Shown: positions 1 through 7,256, numbered from the stretch's first letter. The stretch: 26,577 nt of DNA from Chitinispirillaceae bacterium (GCA_016926315.1 JAFGOU010000241.1:1-26577); one strand, 5' to 3'. Made by a program: numbers and translations. The notes: generated by a model not told the origin, from the letters alone.

Positions 1-353
1 CCGGAAAACGCCCAAAAGAACATGTCGGCACTGATTTCCGGTCCGGCAGCATGAATAAAAATGTCAGAAGGCATATTCAATAACCATACCGGGTATCATA
101 ACAGACGGTCCATCCGTCTGCGCGGATATGATTATTCCGGTCCGGGCAGGTATTTCGTGACCATCTGCATCGATGATCCGGCACAAAAATTATTCGGCGA
201 TGTGGTGCACGGGAAAATGGTTGAAAATGAAATCGCGGCCATTATTCATAAATGGTGGGATGATTTACCGGACCATTTTAATAATATCGGCATTGACGAA
301 TTCATTGTCATGCCGAATCATATACATGGCATTATCGTTATCCGTGATGCCAT

Positions 354-381
354 TGTAGGGACGCGGTCATCGCGTCCCACA
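354..381. repeat. REP-like palindrome inside the RAYT reading frame
   Basis: A perfect 8-bp inverted repeat (GGGACGCG / CGCGTCCC) surrounds the loop GTCAT, with flanking TGT/ACA that can also pair. It falls just after the HUH motif of the transposase gene and changes the encoded protein into a low-complexity stretch. Its TGTAGGG edge resembles the long palindrome at 7181-7227. Confidence 0.6.
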
Positions 382-401
382 TCAACACATCCCCGCATAA
401 C

Positions 402-480
402 CGGGCGGGATGACCCCGATTCTAACGGGCGGGATGACCCCGCACAACAATCGGGCGGGATGACCCCGCCCCTACTACAT
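402..480. repeat. Three direct copies of a 17-bp G/C-rich repeat
   Basis: CGGGCGGGATGACCCCG occurs at 402-418, 426-442 and 452-468 (start-to-start spacing 24 and 26 bp). Each copy can fold, because GGGCGGG pairs with the C-rich half. The last copy ends in CCCCTAC, the reverse complement of the GTAGGGG edge found at 7190-7196. These look like degenerate REP-type units accumulated in the 3' part of the transposase gene. Confidence 0.6.
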
Positions 481-619
481 TCGCCAAAACCCTGAAAAAT
501 GGAATATGAAAAACCATCTGGACCATGAAATAGGCGAATTTCATTCAACGCCGGACTGACAGGGCAATTTGCGGGAGTAGGGGGCGCCCAGATCTTTATA
601 ATAATAGTATTTTTCCTGC

Positions 620-2443
620 ATGAATCCTTCCCACGCCGCATTCCTTTCCCAGGCTGCGAAATTCCCCGAGTCGCCCGGCGTGTATATCATGCGCAACGCG
701 GCCGGCGTGCCGATGTATATCGGCAAGGCGGCGAATCTGCGCACCAGGGTGCGGTCGTATTTTATGGATTCGCACGATGACCGGCCGCAGATCCCCATCA
801 TGCTCGGGCAGCTCGCGTCCATGGACTGGATCGCGACCAACACGGATTCCGAGGCCCTGATCCTCGAGGCGAACCTGATCAGGCGGCACCATCCGAAATA
901 CAATATCGATCTGCGCGACGACAAGCACTACCCGTATCTCAAGGTCACCTTGCAGGAGCCGTTTCCGCGGCTCTGCGTGGTGCGCCGCGTTGACAAGGAC
1001 GGGGCGCGCTATTTCGGGCCATACACTGACGCCGCGGCCATGCGGCGTCTGGTGTCGTTTTCACGGCGCATATTCAAATTGTGCGACTGCACGCTCAGGC
1101 TGCCGCTCAAGAAAAACGTGCGGCCGTGCATCAACTATTCCATGGGCAGGTGCAGCGGGCCGTGCGCGGGACATATATCGCGGGAAGAGTATAACGCGCG
1201 GATCCAGGACCTTGTGCGGTTCCTTTCCGGCAGGCGCAACACGCTCCTTGCCGACCTGAAAACGCGCATGGAACGGGCCTCCGACCGGCTCCGGTTTGAG
1301 GAGGCCGCCTTGTGCCGCGACCAGATCGCGCTGATCAGGGACGCGTCGCGCCTGCAGCAGGTCGATCTCAAGATCCCGGACGCCGACTGCGACGCGTTCG
1401 GCATTGCCGCGCTGCCGCGCCAGGTCTGCATCGCAGTGCTGCGGTTCCGCGAAGGCCTGCTCATGGCAACGAGCAGGTATATGGTGGCGCGAAAAATCTG
1501 GGACATGGAACAGGCCGGCCATGACACTGCCGTGTGCCAGGTGTACCTGAAAAGCGGCCATGACGTGCCCTCCGAGATCCTGCTTCCTGACAACGCGGGA
1601 TTCGACGCGGCGGCCCTGCGCCAGTGGTTCGAAGCCAGGTCCCAGACGGCCGCCGTGCTCGTTCCGCAGCGGGGGACCAAGAAGCGGCTCGTTGCCATGG
1701 CGGAAAAAAACGCGCGGCTTTACCTGGTGCAGAAAACGCCGGCAGATCCCGGCCGGGACTGCGCCGATCTGCAGCAAGCGCTCCGGCTGCCCACGGTGCC
1801 GCGCGTGATCGAAGCGTTCGACATATCGAACCTGGGCGGATCGTTCTGCGTCGCGGGCATGGCGCGGTTCGTGGACGGCGTGCCGGACAAGTCCGGGTAT
1901 CGCCGCTTCAAAATAAAGACCGTGGCTGGCCAGAATGATGTCGCCATGATCATGGAGGCGGTGTCGCGGCGCCTGACCAGGCTTGAACATGAGCGCACGC
2001 CGTTTCCGGACCTGGTCCTGATCGACGGCGGCAAGGGACAGCTCCATGCGGCCATGAAAGCGCTGGCCCGGTTTGCGCAGGCGCCTGCCATTGCCGCGCT
2101 CGCGAAAAAAGAGGAGACGCTTCATTCGCCGTTTATCAATGAACCGCTGGTGCTGCCGCAGACGCACCCTGCCCGCCGCCTGGTGGAGCGGGTGCGCGAC
2201 GAGGTGCACCGGTACGCGATCGCGTATCACCGGAACAGGCGGGGAAAACAGTTCACGCGCTCGGCGGTCGAGGAGTTGCCGGGCATCGGGCCGCGCAAGG
2301 CGGCGCTGCTGCTCAAAACATTCGGGTCGTTGCAGCGCATTCGCGCGGCAATGCCTGAAGAGATCGCGCGGGTGAGAGGCATGACCCTGGCAGCGGCAAT
2401 CAAGCTGAAAGAGAACCTTGATAAACAGGTGGGATTGTCATAG
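620..2443 (+). CDS. uvrC: UvrABC excinuclease subunit C
   Basis: The 607-aa protein matches full-length UvrC, the dual-incision nuclease of nucleotide excision repair in the cytoplasm. It shows the N-terminal GIY-YIG nuclease (PGVYIM at 19-24, YIGKA at 33-37, 3' incision). A Cys set spaced as in the [4Fe-4S] cluster site of the family follows (C155 or C157, C170, C178, C182). The UVR helical segment is at about 186-240. The RNase H-like 5' nuclease has FDISN (D401), LIDGGKGQ (D469) and RDEVH (about 526-530). Tandem helix-hairpin-helix motifs sit at about 553-600 (LPGIGPRKA). The ATG at 620 is the only sensible start, since an in-frame stop lies at 605-607, yet no Shine-Dalgarno sequence is visible. 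It converges on epmB, with only 3 bp between stop codons, so no separate terminator fits between them. All expected catalytic regions are present. Confidence 0.97.
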   Translation: MNPSHAAFLSQAAKFPESPGVYIMRNAAGVPMYIGKAANLRTRVRSYFMDSHDDRPQIPIMLGQLASMDWIATNTDSEALILEANLIRRHHPKYNIDLRDDKHYPYLKVTLQEPFPRLCVVRRVDKDGARYFGPYTDAAAMRRLVSFSRRIFKLCDCTLRLPLKKNVRPCINYSMGRCSGPCAGHISREEYNARIQDLVRFLSGRRNTLLADLKTRMERASDRLRFEEAALCRDQIALIRDASRLQQVDLKIPDADCDAFGIAALPRQVCIAVLRFREGLLMATSRYMVARKIWDMEQAGHDTAVCQVYLKSGHDVPSEILLPDNAGFDAAALRQWFEARSQTAAVLVPQRGTKKRLVAMAEKNARLYLVQKTPADPGRDCADLQQALRLPTVPRVIEAFDISNLGGSFCVAGMARFVDGVPDKSGYRRFKIKTVAGQNDVAMIMEAVSRRLTRLEHERTPFPDLVLIDGGKGQLHAAMKALARFAQAPAIAALAKKEETLHSPFINEPLVLPQTHPARRLVERVRDEVHRYAIAYHRNRRGKQFTRSAVEELPGIGPRKAALLLKTFGSLQRIRAAMPEEIARVRGMTLAAAIKLKENLDKQVGLS

Positions 2444-2446
2444 CGG

Positions 2447-3457
2447 CTACAGGGGCAGTTTTGACCGCTCTCCCGGTTGTTCCTTCACATAGCGCGGCAC
2501 CGCGTATCCCGGCAATGCGGCGCGAAGCCCGAGCATGAGCGCCCTTCCTTTGTCCTGGTCCACTTCAAAGTGCCAGGCACCGCTCACCCGGTCGAGCTGG
2601 TGCAGGTAATAGGGCATGACGCCGTGCGCGACAAGCGCGCGCGAGAGATCGGCGAGCGTCTCCACCGCATCGTTGACGCCTTTGAGCAGCACGGACTGGT
2701 TGAGGAGCTGCGCGCCGCCGGCGCGCAACCGTGTCAGGCACACGGACGTTTGCTCTGAAAACTCTGATGCATGGTTGGCGTGGATCACGACAATGCAGGT
2801 CTTGTGCGACGCGAGCCGGGTGATCAGGGAATACATCGCCCCCTCCATTGATTCAGGATCGGCAATCGGAACGCGCGTATGAATGCGCACCGTGGTAATA
2901 CGCGGCATGGCAATGAGCCGTTCCAGGACCTGCTCGAATTCGGACGGTTCCAGGCACAGGGGATCGCCGCCGCTCAGAACAACTTCGCTTATGGAGCTGC
3001 TTGCCGCAATCCAGTCCCATGCGGCGCGCCACTCCTGCGCCGTGTGCGGCGCCATGGACCGTGCGTACTCCCTGCGAAAGCAGAACCTGCAGTGCATGGC
3101 GCATTCATTTGACACCATGAGCAGACAGCGCGCTTTATATTTGCACAGAATACCAGGCGCGCTGCGCGCGCCATGATCGTTCACCGGATCGCCCACAAAT
3201 CCTGGCCGAGCCTCTTTTTCCCGCGCCCGCGGCACCACCTGAAGCAGGAGCGGATCATGCCAGTTATTTTTCCGCATTCTCTGCGCAAAGCTCAGCGAAA
3301 CCTTGAAGGGAAATGCAGGTTTAAGCAGAAGATCGTACGGAGCGCTGCCGGCTGTGAGGCCAAGAAAATCGAGCAGGCCGTCCAAAGACAGGAAGCGGTG
3401 GTCCTTGTCCCTGGTTTCAATCTGTTCGCTGCAACTGTTGTTTTGATTCAGGCACAT
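2447..3457 (-). CDS. epmB: EF-P (beta)-lysylation protein EpmB, radical-SAM lysine 2,3-aminomutase family
   Basis: This is a KamA-type radical SAM protein. C119, C123 and C126 form the CxxxCxxC cluster motif (CAMHCRFCFRR), followed by LSGGDPL and later MPYYLHQLDRV (PLP/substrate region of lysine aminomutases). It lacks the extra C-terminal part of catabolic lysine 2,3-aminomutases and is close in length to E. coli EpmB (342 aa). EpmB converts (S)-alpha-lysine to (R)-beta-lysine, which EpmA attaches to elongation factor P. It lies divergently beside efp, followed by epmA, which strongly supports this role over lysine catabolism. The frame stays open to an ATG at 3595, but that would overlap the efp start. 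ATG 3484 or 3457 is more plausible; 3457 gives 336 aa and has AGGA about 14 nt upstream, so the exact start is uncertain. Confidence 0.9.
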   Translation of the reverse strand: MCLNQNNSCSEQIETRDKDHRFLSLDGLLDFLGLTAGSAPYDLLLKPAFPFKVSLSFAQRMRKNNWHDPLLLQVVPRAREKEARPGFVGDPVNDHGARSAPGILCKYKARCLLMVSNECAMHCRFCFRREYARSMAPHTAQEWRAAWDWIAASSSISEVVLSGGDPLCLEPSEFEQVLERLIAMPRITTVRIHTRVPIADPESMEGAMYSLITRLASHKTCIVVIHANHASEFSEQTSVCLTRLRAGGAQLLNQSVLLKGVNDAVETLADLSRALVAHGVMPYYLHQLDRVSGAWHFEVDQDKGRALMLGLRAALPGYAVPRYVKEQPGERSKLPL

Positions 3458-3514
3458 GCCAAAAAAATAGTTCCTGGGCCGCATCGGACCGGCCAGCCGC
3501 TTATATGATAGATG

Positions 3515-3543
3515 TTGAGCCAACGGCCTTCCCTGTGCTATTT
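3515..3543 (+). promoter_or_regulatory. Possible sigma-70-type promoter of efp
   Basis: TTGAGC at 3515-3520 and CTATTT at 3538-3543 are 17 bp apart, and the efp ATG lies 45 bp downstream. The match is moderate and rests on spacing and position only. Confidence 0.3.
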
Positions 3544-3588
3544 TTAACCGGTTTTCATCATTTCCTATCAGAAGTAAGGAGCAGCCGC

Positions 3589-4155
3589 ATGGCATCAGTC
3601 GACACCAGCCAGTTCCGCAAAAAACTGAAAATCATGTTTGAAGGCCAGCCCTGGATCATTGTTGAAAATGAATTCGTCAAACCGGGCAAGGGGCAGGCGT
3701 TCAACCGCACCAAGATAAAGAACCTGATCACGGGCCGGGTCCTGGACAAGACCTTCAAGTCAGGCGAGACCTTTGAGGAGGCCGACATCTCGACCGCCCA
3801 GATGCAGTACCTGTTTACCGACGGCACCCACTACACGTTCATGCACACCCAGAACTATGAACAGGTGGAGATCGCAAAGGAGAACATGGACGGCGCCGAG
3901 AAATGGATCCTTGAAAACGCGGTGTGCGAAGTGTCGTTCTGGGGAGAACGGGTGATCTCGGTGACGCCGCCCACGTTCGTGGACCTGACCGTCACCTATA
4001 CCGAGCCCGCGGTGCGCGGGGACACCGCCAACAACGTGACCAAAAAGGCCACGCTCGAGACCGGCGCGGAGATCAACATCCCGCTCTTTATCGATTCGGG
4101 GACAAGGATCAAGATCGATACGCGGACCGGCGAGTATTTGCAGCGGTCAACATAA
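3589..4155 (+). CDS. efp: Translation elongation factor P
   Basis: The 188-aa product is full-length EF-P, which binds stalled ribosomes between the P and E sites and promotes peptide bonds at polyproline stretches. The modified loop reads FVKPGKGQAF with Lys34 at the same position as the beta-lysylated Lys34 of E. coli EF-P. That fits the epmA and epmB genes on either side. All three beta-barrel domains are present, ending in IDTRTGEYLQRST. The ATG at 3589 is preceded by TAAGGAG (3575-3581), an ideal Shine-Dalgarno distance; the longer open frame from 3505 is not used. Divergent from epmB, about 130 bp between the chosen starts. Confidence 0.97.
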   Translation: MASVDTSQFRKKLKIMFEGQPWIIVENEFVKPGKGQAFNRTKIKNLITGRVLDKTFKSGETFEEADISTAQMQYLFTDGTHYTFMHTQNYEQVEIAKENMDGAEKWILENAVCEVSFWGERVISVTPPTFVDLTVTYTEPAVRGDTANNVTKKATLETGAEINIPLFIDSGTRIKIDTRTGEYLQRST

Positions 4156-4345
4156 GCAGTAGTAAAATAAATAGAAGATTTGGGCGCCCCGCCTCCGGCG
4201 GCGGCCCTCCTTGCGGCTCTCGCCTTTAGGCGAGCCGGTATTTGCAGTCCTGCGGCATTCGCCTGGGTCTGCAAACACTGGCGGCGTCATTCCATTCCCG
4301 CCGCCACCTCCAGTCCGGCCTGGCGCGAAATCAAAAACCAAACCT
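4156..4345. repeat. Palindrome-rich spacer between efp and epmA
   Basis: This 190-bp gap is a mosaic of short inverted repeats. CCGCC/GGCGG falls at about 4189-4202. A CTCGCC-TTTA-GGCGAG hairpin lies at 4219-4234. TTTGCAG at 4241-4247 pairs with CTGCAAA at 4269-4275. No coding signal or T-run terminator was recognised. It resembles a repeat or MITE-like insertion in the efp-epmA transcription unit. EpmA has an open frame reaching back to 4211 through this DNA, but that extension is proline-rich repeat translation without family similarity. Confidence 0.45.
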
Positions 4346-5326
4346 ATGAATAAACATAGTTCACCTTTTTCTCTCGAAAGTGCCAGGAAGCGGGCAGAGA
4401 TTATCAGCCGGATCAGGCAATTTTTCCATGATCGTGACGTGCTTGAGGTGGAGACGCCGGCGCTGGTGCGGGGGAATGGGGCGGATTACCATCTCGATCC
4501 ATTTATAACAGAATTTCACCCGAGCGGCTGGAAACATGGCGCTGGAAGCGAAACCGCATACCTGCACACCTCGCCGGAACTGGCCATGAAACGGCTGCTT
4601 GCGGCCGGGTTCGGCGACCTGTTCCAGATCTGCAAAGTGTACCGCAACGGCGAATGCGGCAGAATCCACAACCCTGAATTCACCATGCTCGAATGGTACC
4701 GTCTCAACTTCAGCATGGACCATATGATCGACGAGACCGTCGCGCTCATGACGGCGATCCTGGGCAACCGGCCGGTGCATAAAAACCGGTACGATACCCT
4801 GGTTAGTGACGCCACTGGTTTCAATGCACTGGCAACCGGCGCGGACGAACTTCACCGTTTCTGCCGATCGCGCGATCTCAATCCTCCCCTGTTCGCGACC
4901 GTCATTGACGGGCTGCAGTTTGTGATGTCGCAGATCATCGAGCCGGGATTTGACCCCCACGCCATCACCGTGGTAACGCATTTCCCTGCTGACCAGGCCC
5001 TGTTTGCCAGACTCGATCCCGAGGACGCGCGGTTCAGCCTGCGGTTCGAAGCGTACTGCGGACACATGGAACTGGCCAACGGGTTTGAGGAGCTGGCTGA
5101 CTGGAAACAGAACGAACAGAGGATGGTGCGGGAAAACGAAAAACGCAGACGCGCGGGCAAAGGCGAACTGGTCCTTGATCAGGAGTTTGTCGCCGCTCTG
5201 AAAAAAAGCCTGCCGCCCTGTTCAGGCAACGCGCTCGGCCTTGACCGCCTGATCATGCTCGCGCTGGGAAAGCGCTCGATCAATGAGGTGATGGCGTTCG
5301 GGTGGAACGAAAATCAGGCCATCTGA
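4346..5326 (+). CDS. epmA: EF-P lysyl-lysine ligase EpmA (class II lysyl-tRNA synthetase-like)
   Basis: The 326-aa protein is the catalytic core of a class II lysyl-tRNA synthetase without the anticodon-binding domain, the size of E. coli EpmA (325 aa). Motif 1 is around 31-42 (VLEVETPALV). Motif 2 spans 100-118 (R100, HNPEFTMLEWY). Motif 3 is around 294-303 (GNALGLDRLI, R301). EpmA activates beta-lysine with ATP and transfers it to Lys34 of EF-P. It lies downstream of efp on the same strand, with epmB on the other side, so the whole modification pathway except the optional hydroxylase EpmC is present. ATG 4346 was chosen because it matches the family N-terminus; no clear Shine-Dalgarno is seen and a repeat-rich spacer separates it from efp. 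Confidence 0.95.
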   Translation: MNKHSSPFSLESARKRAEIISRIRQFFHDRDVLEVETPALVRGNGADYHLDPFITEFHPSGWKHGAGSETAYLHTSPELAMKRLLAAGFGDLFQICKVYRNGECGRIHNPEFTMLEWYRLNFSMDHMIDETVALMTAILGNRPVHKNRYDTLVSDATGFNALATGADELHRFCRSRDLNPPLFATVIDGLQFVMSQIIEPGFDPHAITVVTHFPADQALFARLDPEDARFSLRFEAYCGHMELANGFEELADWKQNEQRMVRENEKRRRAGKGELVLDQEFVAALKKSLPPCSGNALGLDRLIMLALGKRSINEVMAFGWNENQAI

Positions 5327-5334
5327 CATTTCGA

Positions 5335-5363
5335 TTAGTAATCTATACATACCAACCTATATT
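5335..5363 (+). promoter_or_regulatory. Possible promoter for the GH5 leader
   Basis: TATATT at 5358-5363 resembles a -10 box, with a weak TTAGTA at 5335-5340 seventeen bp upstream. A start near 5370 would place all the structured elements at 5371-5721 in the leader. Support is weak. Confidence 0.25.
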
Positions 5364-5370
5364 ATGAATG

Positions 5371-5424
5371 GGAAGGACTTCCCCTAGGCCCGATCCCAAA
5401 AAGGTATCGGGCCATACCCCTTCC
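5371..5424 (+). other. Nested hairpin at the start of the GH5 leader
   Basis: An outer GGAAGG (5371-5376) / CCTTCC (5419-5424) pair encloses a perfect 8-bp stem GGCCCGAT (5387-5394) / ATCGGGCC (5406-5413). There is no T-run after it, so a simple epmA terminator is unlikely. It could be a 5' structural element of the GH5 transcript. Confidence 0.45.
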
Positions 5425-5460
5425 ATGCGGACGGCCAGTAGTGCTTACCAAGAACCTGCG

Positions 5461-5533
5461 ATCCCCTCAGGATGCGTGAATATCGACTCAGACTTTTACA
5501 CTAAGGTGTGAAGAGATAGTTGCTAGCCTGGAT
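5461..5533 (+). promoter_or_regulatory. Repeat unit 1 of a tandem structured leader element
   Basis: This 73-nt segment aligns without gaps to 5583-5655, with 54 of 73 positions identical by hand count. Both units begin ATCCCCTCAGG and end GGAT, so AUCC/GGAU can close the domain. Both contain a hairpin just after the middle (here UUUACAC/GUGUGAA around UAAG). I cannot assign it to a known riboswitch class. Confidence 0.5.
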
Positions 5534-5541
5534 GTTTAGGT

Positions 5542-5579
5542 TTTCAATCCGAAATCCGCAATCCTCAATCCGCAATTGA
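5542..5579. repeat. Short simple-repeat island (CAATCCG-type)
   Basis: Imperfect repeats of AATCCG/CAATCC separate the two structured units. Such CCGCAATC arrays are common low-information intergenic sequence; no function is assigned. Confidence 0.4.
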
Positions 5580-5582
5580 AAC

Positions 5583-5655
5583 ATCCCCTCAGGTTCCGGA
5601 AATGGCGAAGCAGGCTTTTACGCTAGCGTATAAAACTATAGTTGATAGCGTGGAT
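5583..5655 (+). promoter_or_regulatory. Repeat unit 2 of a tandem structured leader element
   Basis: Partner of unit 1, offset 122 bp and collinear along its whole length. Its hairpin is built on ACGCTAGCGT instead of ACAC-TAAG-GTGT, so at least one A-U pair is replaced by G-C while pairing is kept. That points to selection on RNA structure rather than plain duplication. It ends 78 bp before the GH5 start codon. Confidence 0.5.
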
Positions 5656-5680
5656 ACTGAAGTTTGATAAAGAATACAAC

Positions 5681-5721
5681 CCTCATTCCGATAAAAACCA
5701 CTAATATAATAAGAAATGAGG
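5681..5721 (+). promoter_or_regulatory. Stem that can overlap the GH5 ribosome binding site
   Basis: CCTCATT (5681-5687) is exactly complementary to AATGAGG (5715-5721), which overlaps the start of the purine-rich GAGGAGAG ribosome binding site (5719-5726). The stem could mask translation initiation and act with the tandem elements upstream. This is inferred from complementarity only. Confidence 0.35.
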
Positions 5722-5733
5722 AGGAGAGAATAT

Positions 5734-7077
5734 ATGTCAAAGTCTCTACGTATCCATACAAGCATAGCGCTTCTAATGTTTTGTGCGTATACCGCTTTCG
5801 CAGCCCAGCCGGCAAAAACGATCCGCTACAACGGGAAAGACTACTACATCAACGGCATCAATGTTCCGTGGAACTCGTTCGGGTCGGATGTGGGAACGCA
5901 CCATGAGTGGGGCGCGCTTTACAGCCCCTCGTTCTTTACCACGTTCTTCCAGGCGTGCAAATCAAGCGGCGTCAACTGCGTGCGGCTCTGGATCCATTGC
6001 GACGGCCGCTCTTCGCCGGAGTTCGATGCCAACGGCCGCGTGACCGGCCTGGATACCAATTTCCTGTCCGACTTCGACGACCTGCTCAGGATCGCGTGCG
6101 GGAACAATGTCATGGTCATGCCGTGCCTCTGGTCGTTCGACATGACCAAGGATTTCACCGGCACGGCAGGAAAGTACGCCGGCATGCACGCTGATCTGAT
6201 CCAGGACACAAGCAAGACCCGTTCCTATATCAACAACGCGCTCATACCCATGGTGAAACACCTGGCCAATGCCTCCAATCTTTTTGCCTGGGAGATCATC
6301 AACGAGCCGGAGTGGAGCATCAGCGGGCCCGGAAACACGGTGCAGCTCGTGAGCGCGCGCGAGATGACCAGGTTCTGCGCCATGATCGCGGAGGCGATCC
6401 ACCTGAACTGCGACAAGATGGTCACGGTCGGGTCGGCCTGCCTCAAGTGGCATTCGTCGCGCCAGCCGCCGGCTGATGCGCACTACTGGAGCGATTCGGC
6501 ATTCAAGGCCGCATACAACAAACCGCAGGCGTTTCTCGATTTCTACCAGGTCCACTACTACGACTGGATGTTCAACGCGGACTGGGGATACGATCCGTTC
6601 CAGACCACCAAATCCACGGCCTACTGGAAGCTTGACAAGCCAACCATTGTCGGCGAATCACCGGGAAAGGCCGGGAACTACACGGTCAAACAGATGGTGG
6701 ACAACGCCTTTGCCAACGGGTATGCGGGCATCATGCCGTGGTCGTACAATGCCAACGACGGCCACGGGTCATGGAACGAATGCAAAAACGAACTCAAGGC
6801 GTTCCGCGACGCGCACGCGTCGCTCGTCGATTTTTCCTGTCAGACAGCGGTTCCCAGAAGAGAAATTTCGAAACCAAACCGTTTAATGGCCGTCACTATA
6901 AATGAGGGAAGCACCGTGAGGGTGTTTGATATTCGCGGGAGACAGATCACGGCAGGTAATGGCGGAGAAATCGTCCGCGGTTTGAAGGCTACAAATGGGA
7001 TACTGTTGTATCAGGTCCGGAACTCGAAAAACCATATTACCGGTATTGAAAAGTCTGCGGTGATTGACCGAAAATAG
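5734..7077 (+). CDS. Secreted glycoside hydrolase family 5 glycanase (cellulase/mannanase-like) with C-terminal sorting domain
   Basis: The 447-aa product has a signal peptide (hydrophobic 9-22, likely cut after AFA near 23). A GH5-type TIM barrel covers about 28-365. Recognisable are RLWIH (85-89), the acid/base glutamate in INEPE (N190-E191-P192), QVHYYD (272-277) and the nucleophile in PTIVGES (E308). The family hydrolyses beta-1,4 glycans; cellulose or mannan cannot be separated by eye, though the long substrate loops suggest the mannanase-like side. Residues about 388-447 form a small beta-sandwich tail (VRVFDIRGRQI ... NGILLYQVRN) like type IX secretion sorting domains, so surface delivery is likely. 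ATG 5734 was chosen because GAGGAGAG ends 7 nt upstream; ATG 5716 lies within that site. An unusually long structured leader precedes it. Confidence 0.88.
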   Translation: MSKSLRIHTSIALLMFCAYTAFAAQPAKTIRYNGKDYYINGINVPWNSFGSDVGTHHEWGALYSPSFFTTFFQACKSSGVNCVRLWIHCDGRSSPEFDANGRVTGLDTNFLSDFDDLLRIACGNNVMVMPCLWSFDMTKDFTGTAGKYAGMHADLIQDTSKTRSYINNALIPMVKHLANASNLFAWEIINEPEWSISGPGNTVQLVSAREMTRFCAMIAEAIHLNCDKMVTVGSACLKWHSSRQPPADAHYWSDSAFKAAYNKPQAFLDFYQVHYYDWMFNADWGYDPFQTTKSTAYWKLDKPTIVGESPGKAGNYTVKQMVDNAFANGYAGIMPWSYNANDGHGSWNECKNELKAFRDAHASLVDFSCQTAVPRREISKPNRLMAVTINEGSTVRVFDIRGRQITAGNGGEIVRGLKATNGILLYQVRNSKNHITGIEKSAVIDRK

Positions 7078-7130
7078 ACTGCTGTTTCTCATCTTTTTTC
7101 TTTAGCGTGGGCGTTGCGGGAGGCAAGAGC

Positions 7131-7151
7131 ATCCACTGCGAAGCAGTGGAT
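7131..7151. repeat. Perfect palindrome with 9-bp stem
   Basis: ATCCACTGC and GCAGTGGAT flank a GAA loop, in the convergent gap between the GH5 and outer-membrane protein genes. It may form a hairpin in transcripts from either side. Confidence 0.6.
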
Positions 7152-7180
7152 ATAGCCGAGCCTTCCGCTGGAGGGGGTGT

Positions 7181-7227
7181 GCCTCTTATGTAGGGGCGAC
7201 CCAATGGGTCGCCCCTACATAAGAGGC
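7181..7227. repeat. Long perfect REP-like palindrome (22-bp stem)
   Basis: The arms 7181-7202 and 7206-7227 are exact reverse complements around the loop AAT. The core GTAGGGGCGACCC / GGGTCGCCCCTAC shares its GTAGGGGC edge with the palindromes inside the RAYT gene at 354-480. It sits between convergent genes and could act as a bidirectional transcription stop, or as a target of a RAYT enzyme. Confidence 0.75.
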
Positions 7228-7239
7228 CAGGGGATTGCC

Positions 7240-7256
7240 GTGTGCCAGTGGCACAC
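7240..7256. repeat. Palindrome with 7-bp stem
   Basis: GTGTGCC and GGCACAC flank an AGT loop, immediately downstream of the long REP-like palindrome and before the 3' end of the outer-membrane protein gene. It is the third inverted repeat in about 125 bp. Confidence 0.55.

Larger units (their letters stand above)
61..495 (+). pseudogene. REP-associated tyrosine transposase (Y1/HUH family), C-terminally truncated
   Basis: The product (144 codons) begins like the single-strand Y1/IS200-related RAYT transposases: the N-terminal pattern SIRLRGYDYSGPGRYFVTI, then the HUH metal-binding motif MPNHIHGII at about residues 85-93. Family members cut and join single-stranded DNA at REP-type palindromes, using a catalytic Tyr on a C-terminal helix. 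Here the frame after the HUH motif runs into low-complexity sequence made by three copies of a G/C-rich repeat and stops at 495. The Tyr helix is therefore absent and the length is below the usual 170-250 aa. A weak trace of a tail (translated EFHSTPD before a stop, about 529-549) lies downstream in another frame. No clear ribosome binding site precedes the ATG. It is most likely a dead remnant that still marks a REP/RAYT system in this genome. The family call is secure; the loss of function is inferred from the missing C-terminus. Confidence 0.8.

Noticed and set aside
1061..2230. Long minus-strand open frame (389 codons) opposite uvrC
   Set aside because: It lies wholly within uvrC, has R/H-rich composition typical of an antisense frame in G+C-rich DNA, and resembles no family.
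5425..5511. 28-codon ATG-initiated ORF in the GH5 leader
   Set aside because: No ribosome binding site, and it overlaps the structured repeat unit; the second unit does not preserve it, so a leader peptide is unlikely.
5461..5655. Possible known riboswitch (c-di-GMP-I, glycine, SAM)
   Set aside because: The conserved core sequences of these classes were not found in either unit, so no class name is assigned.
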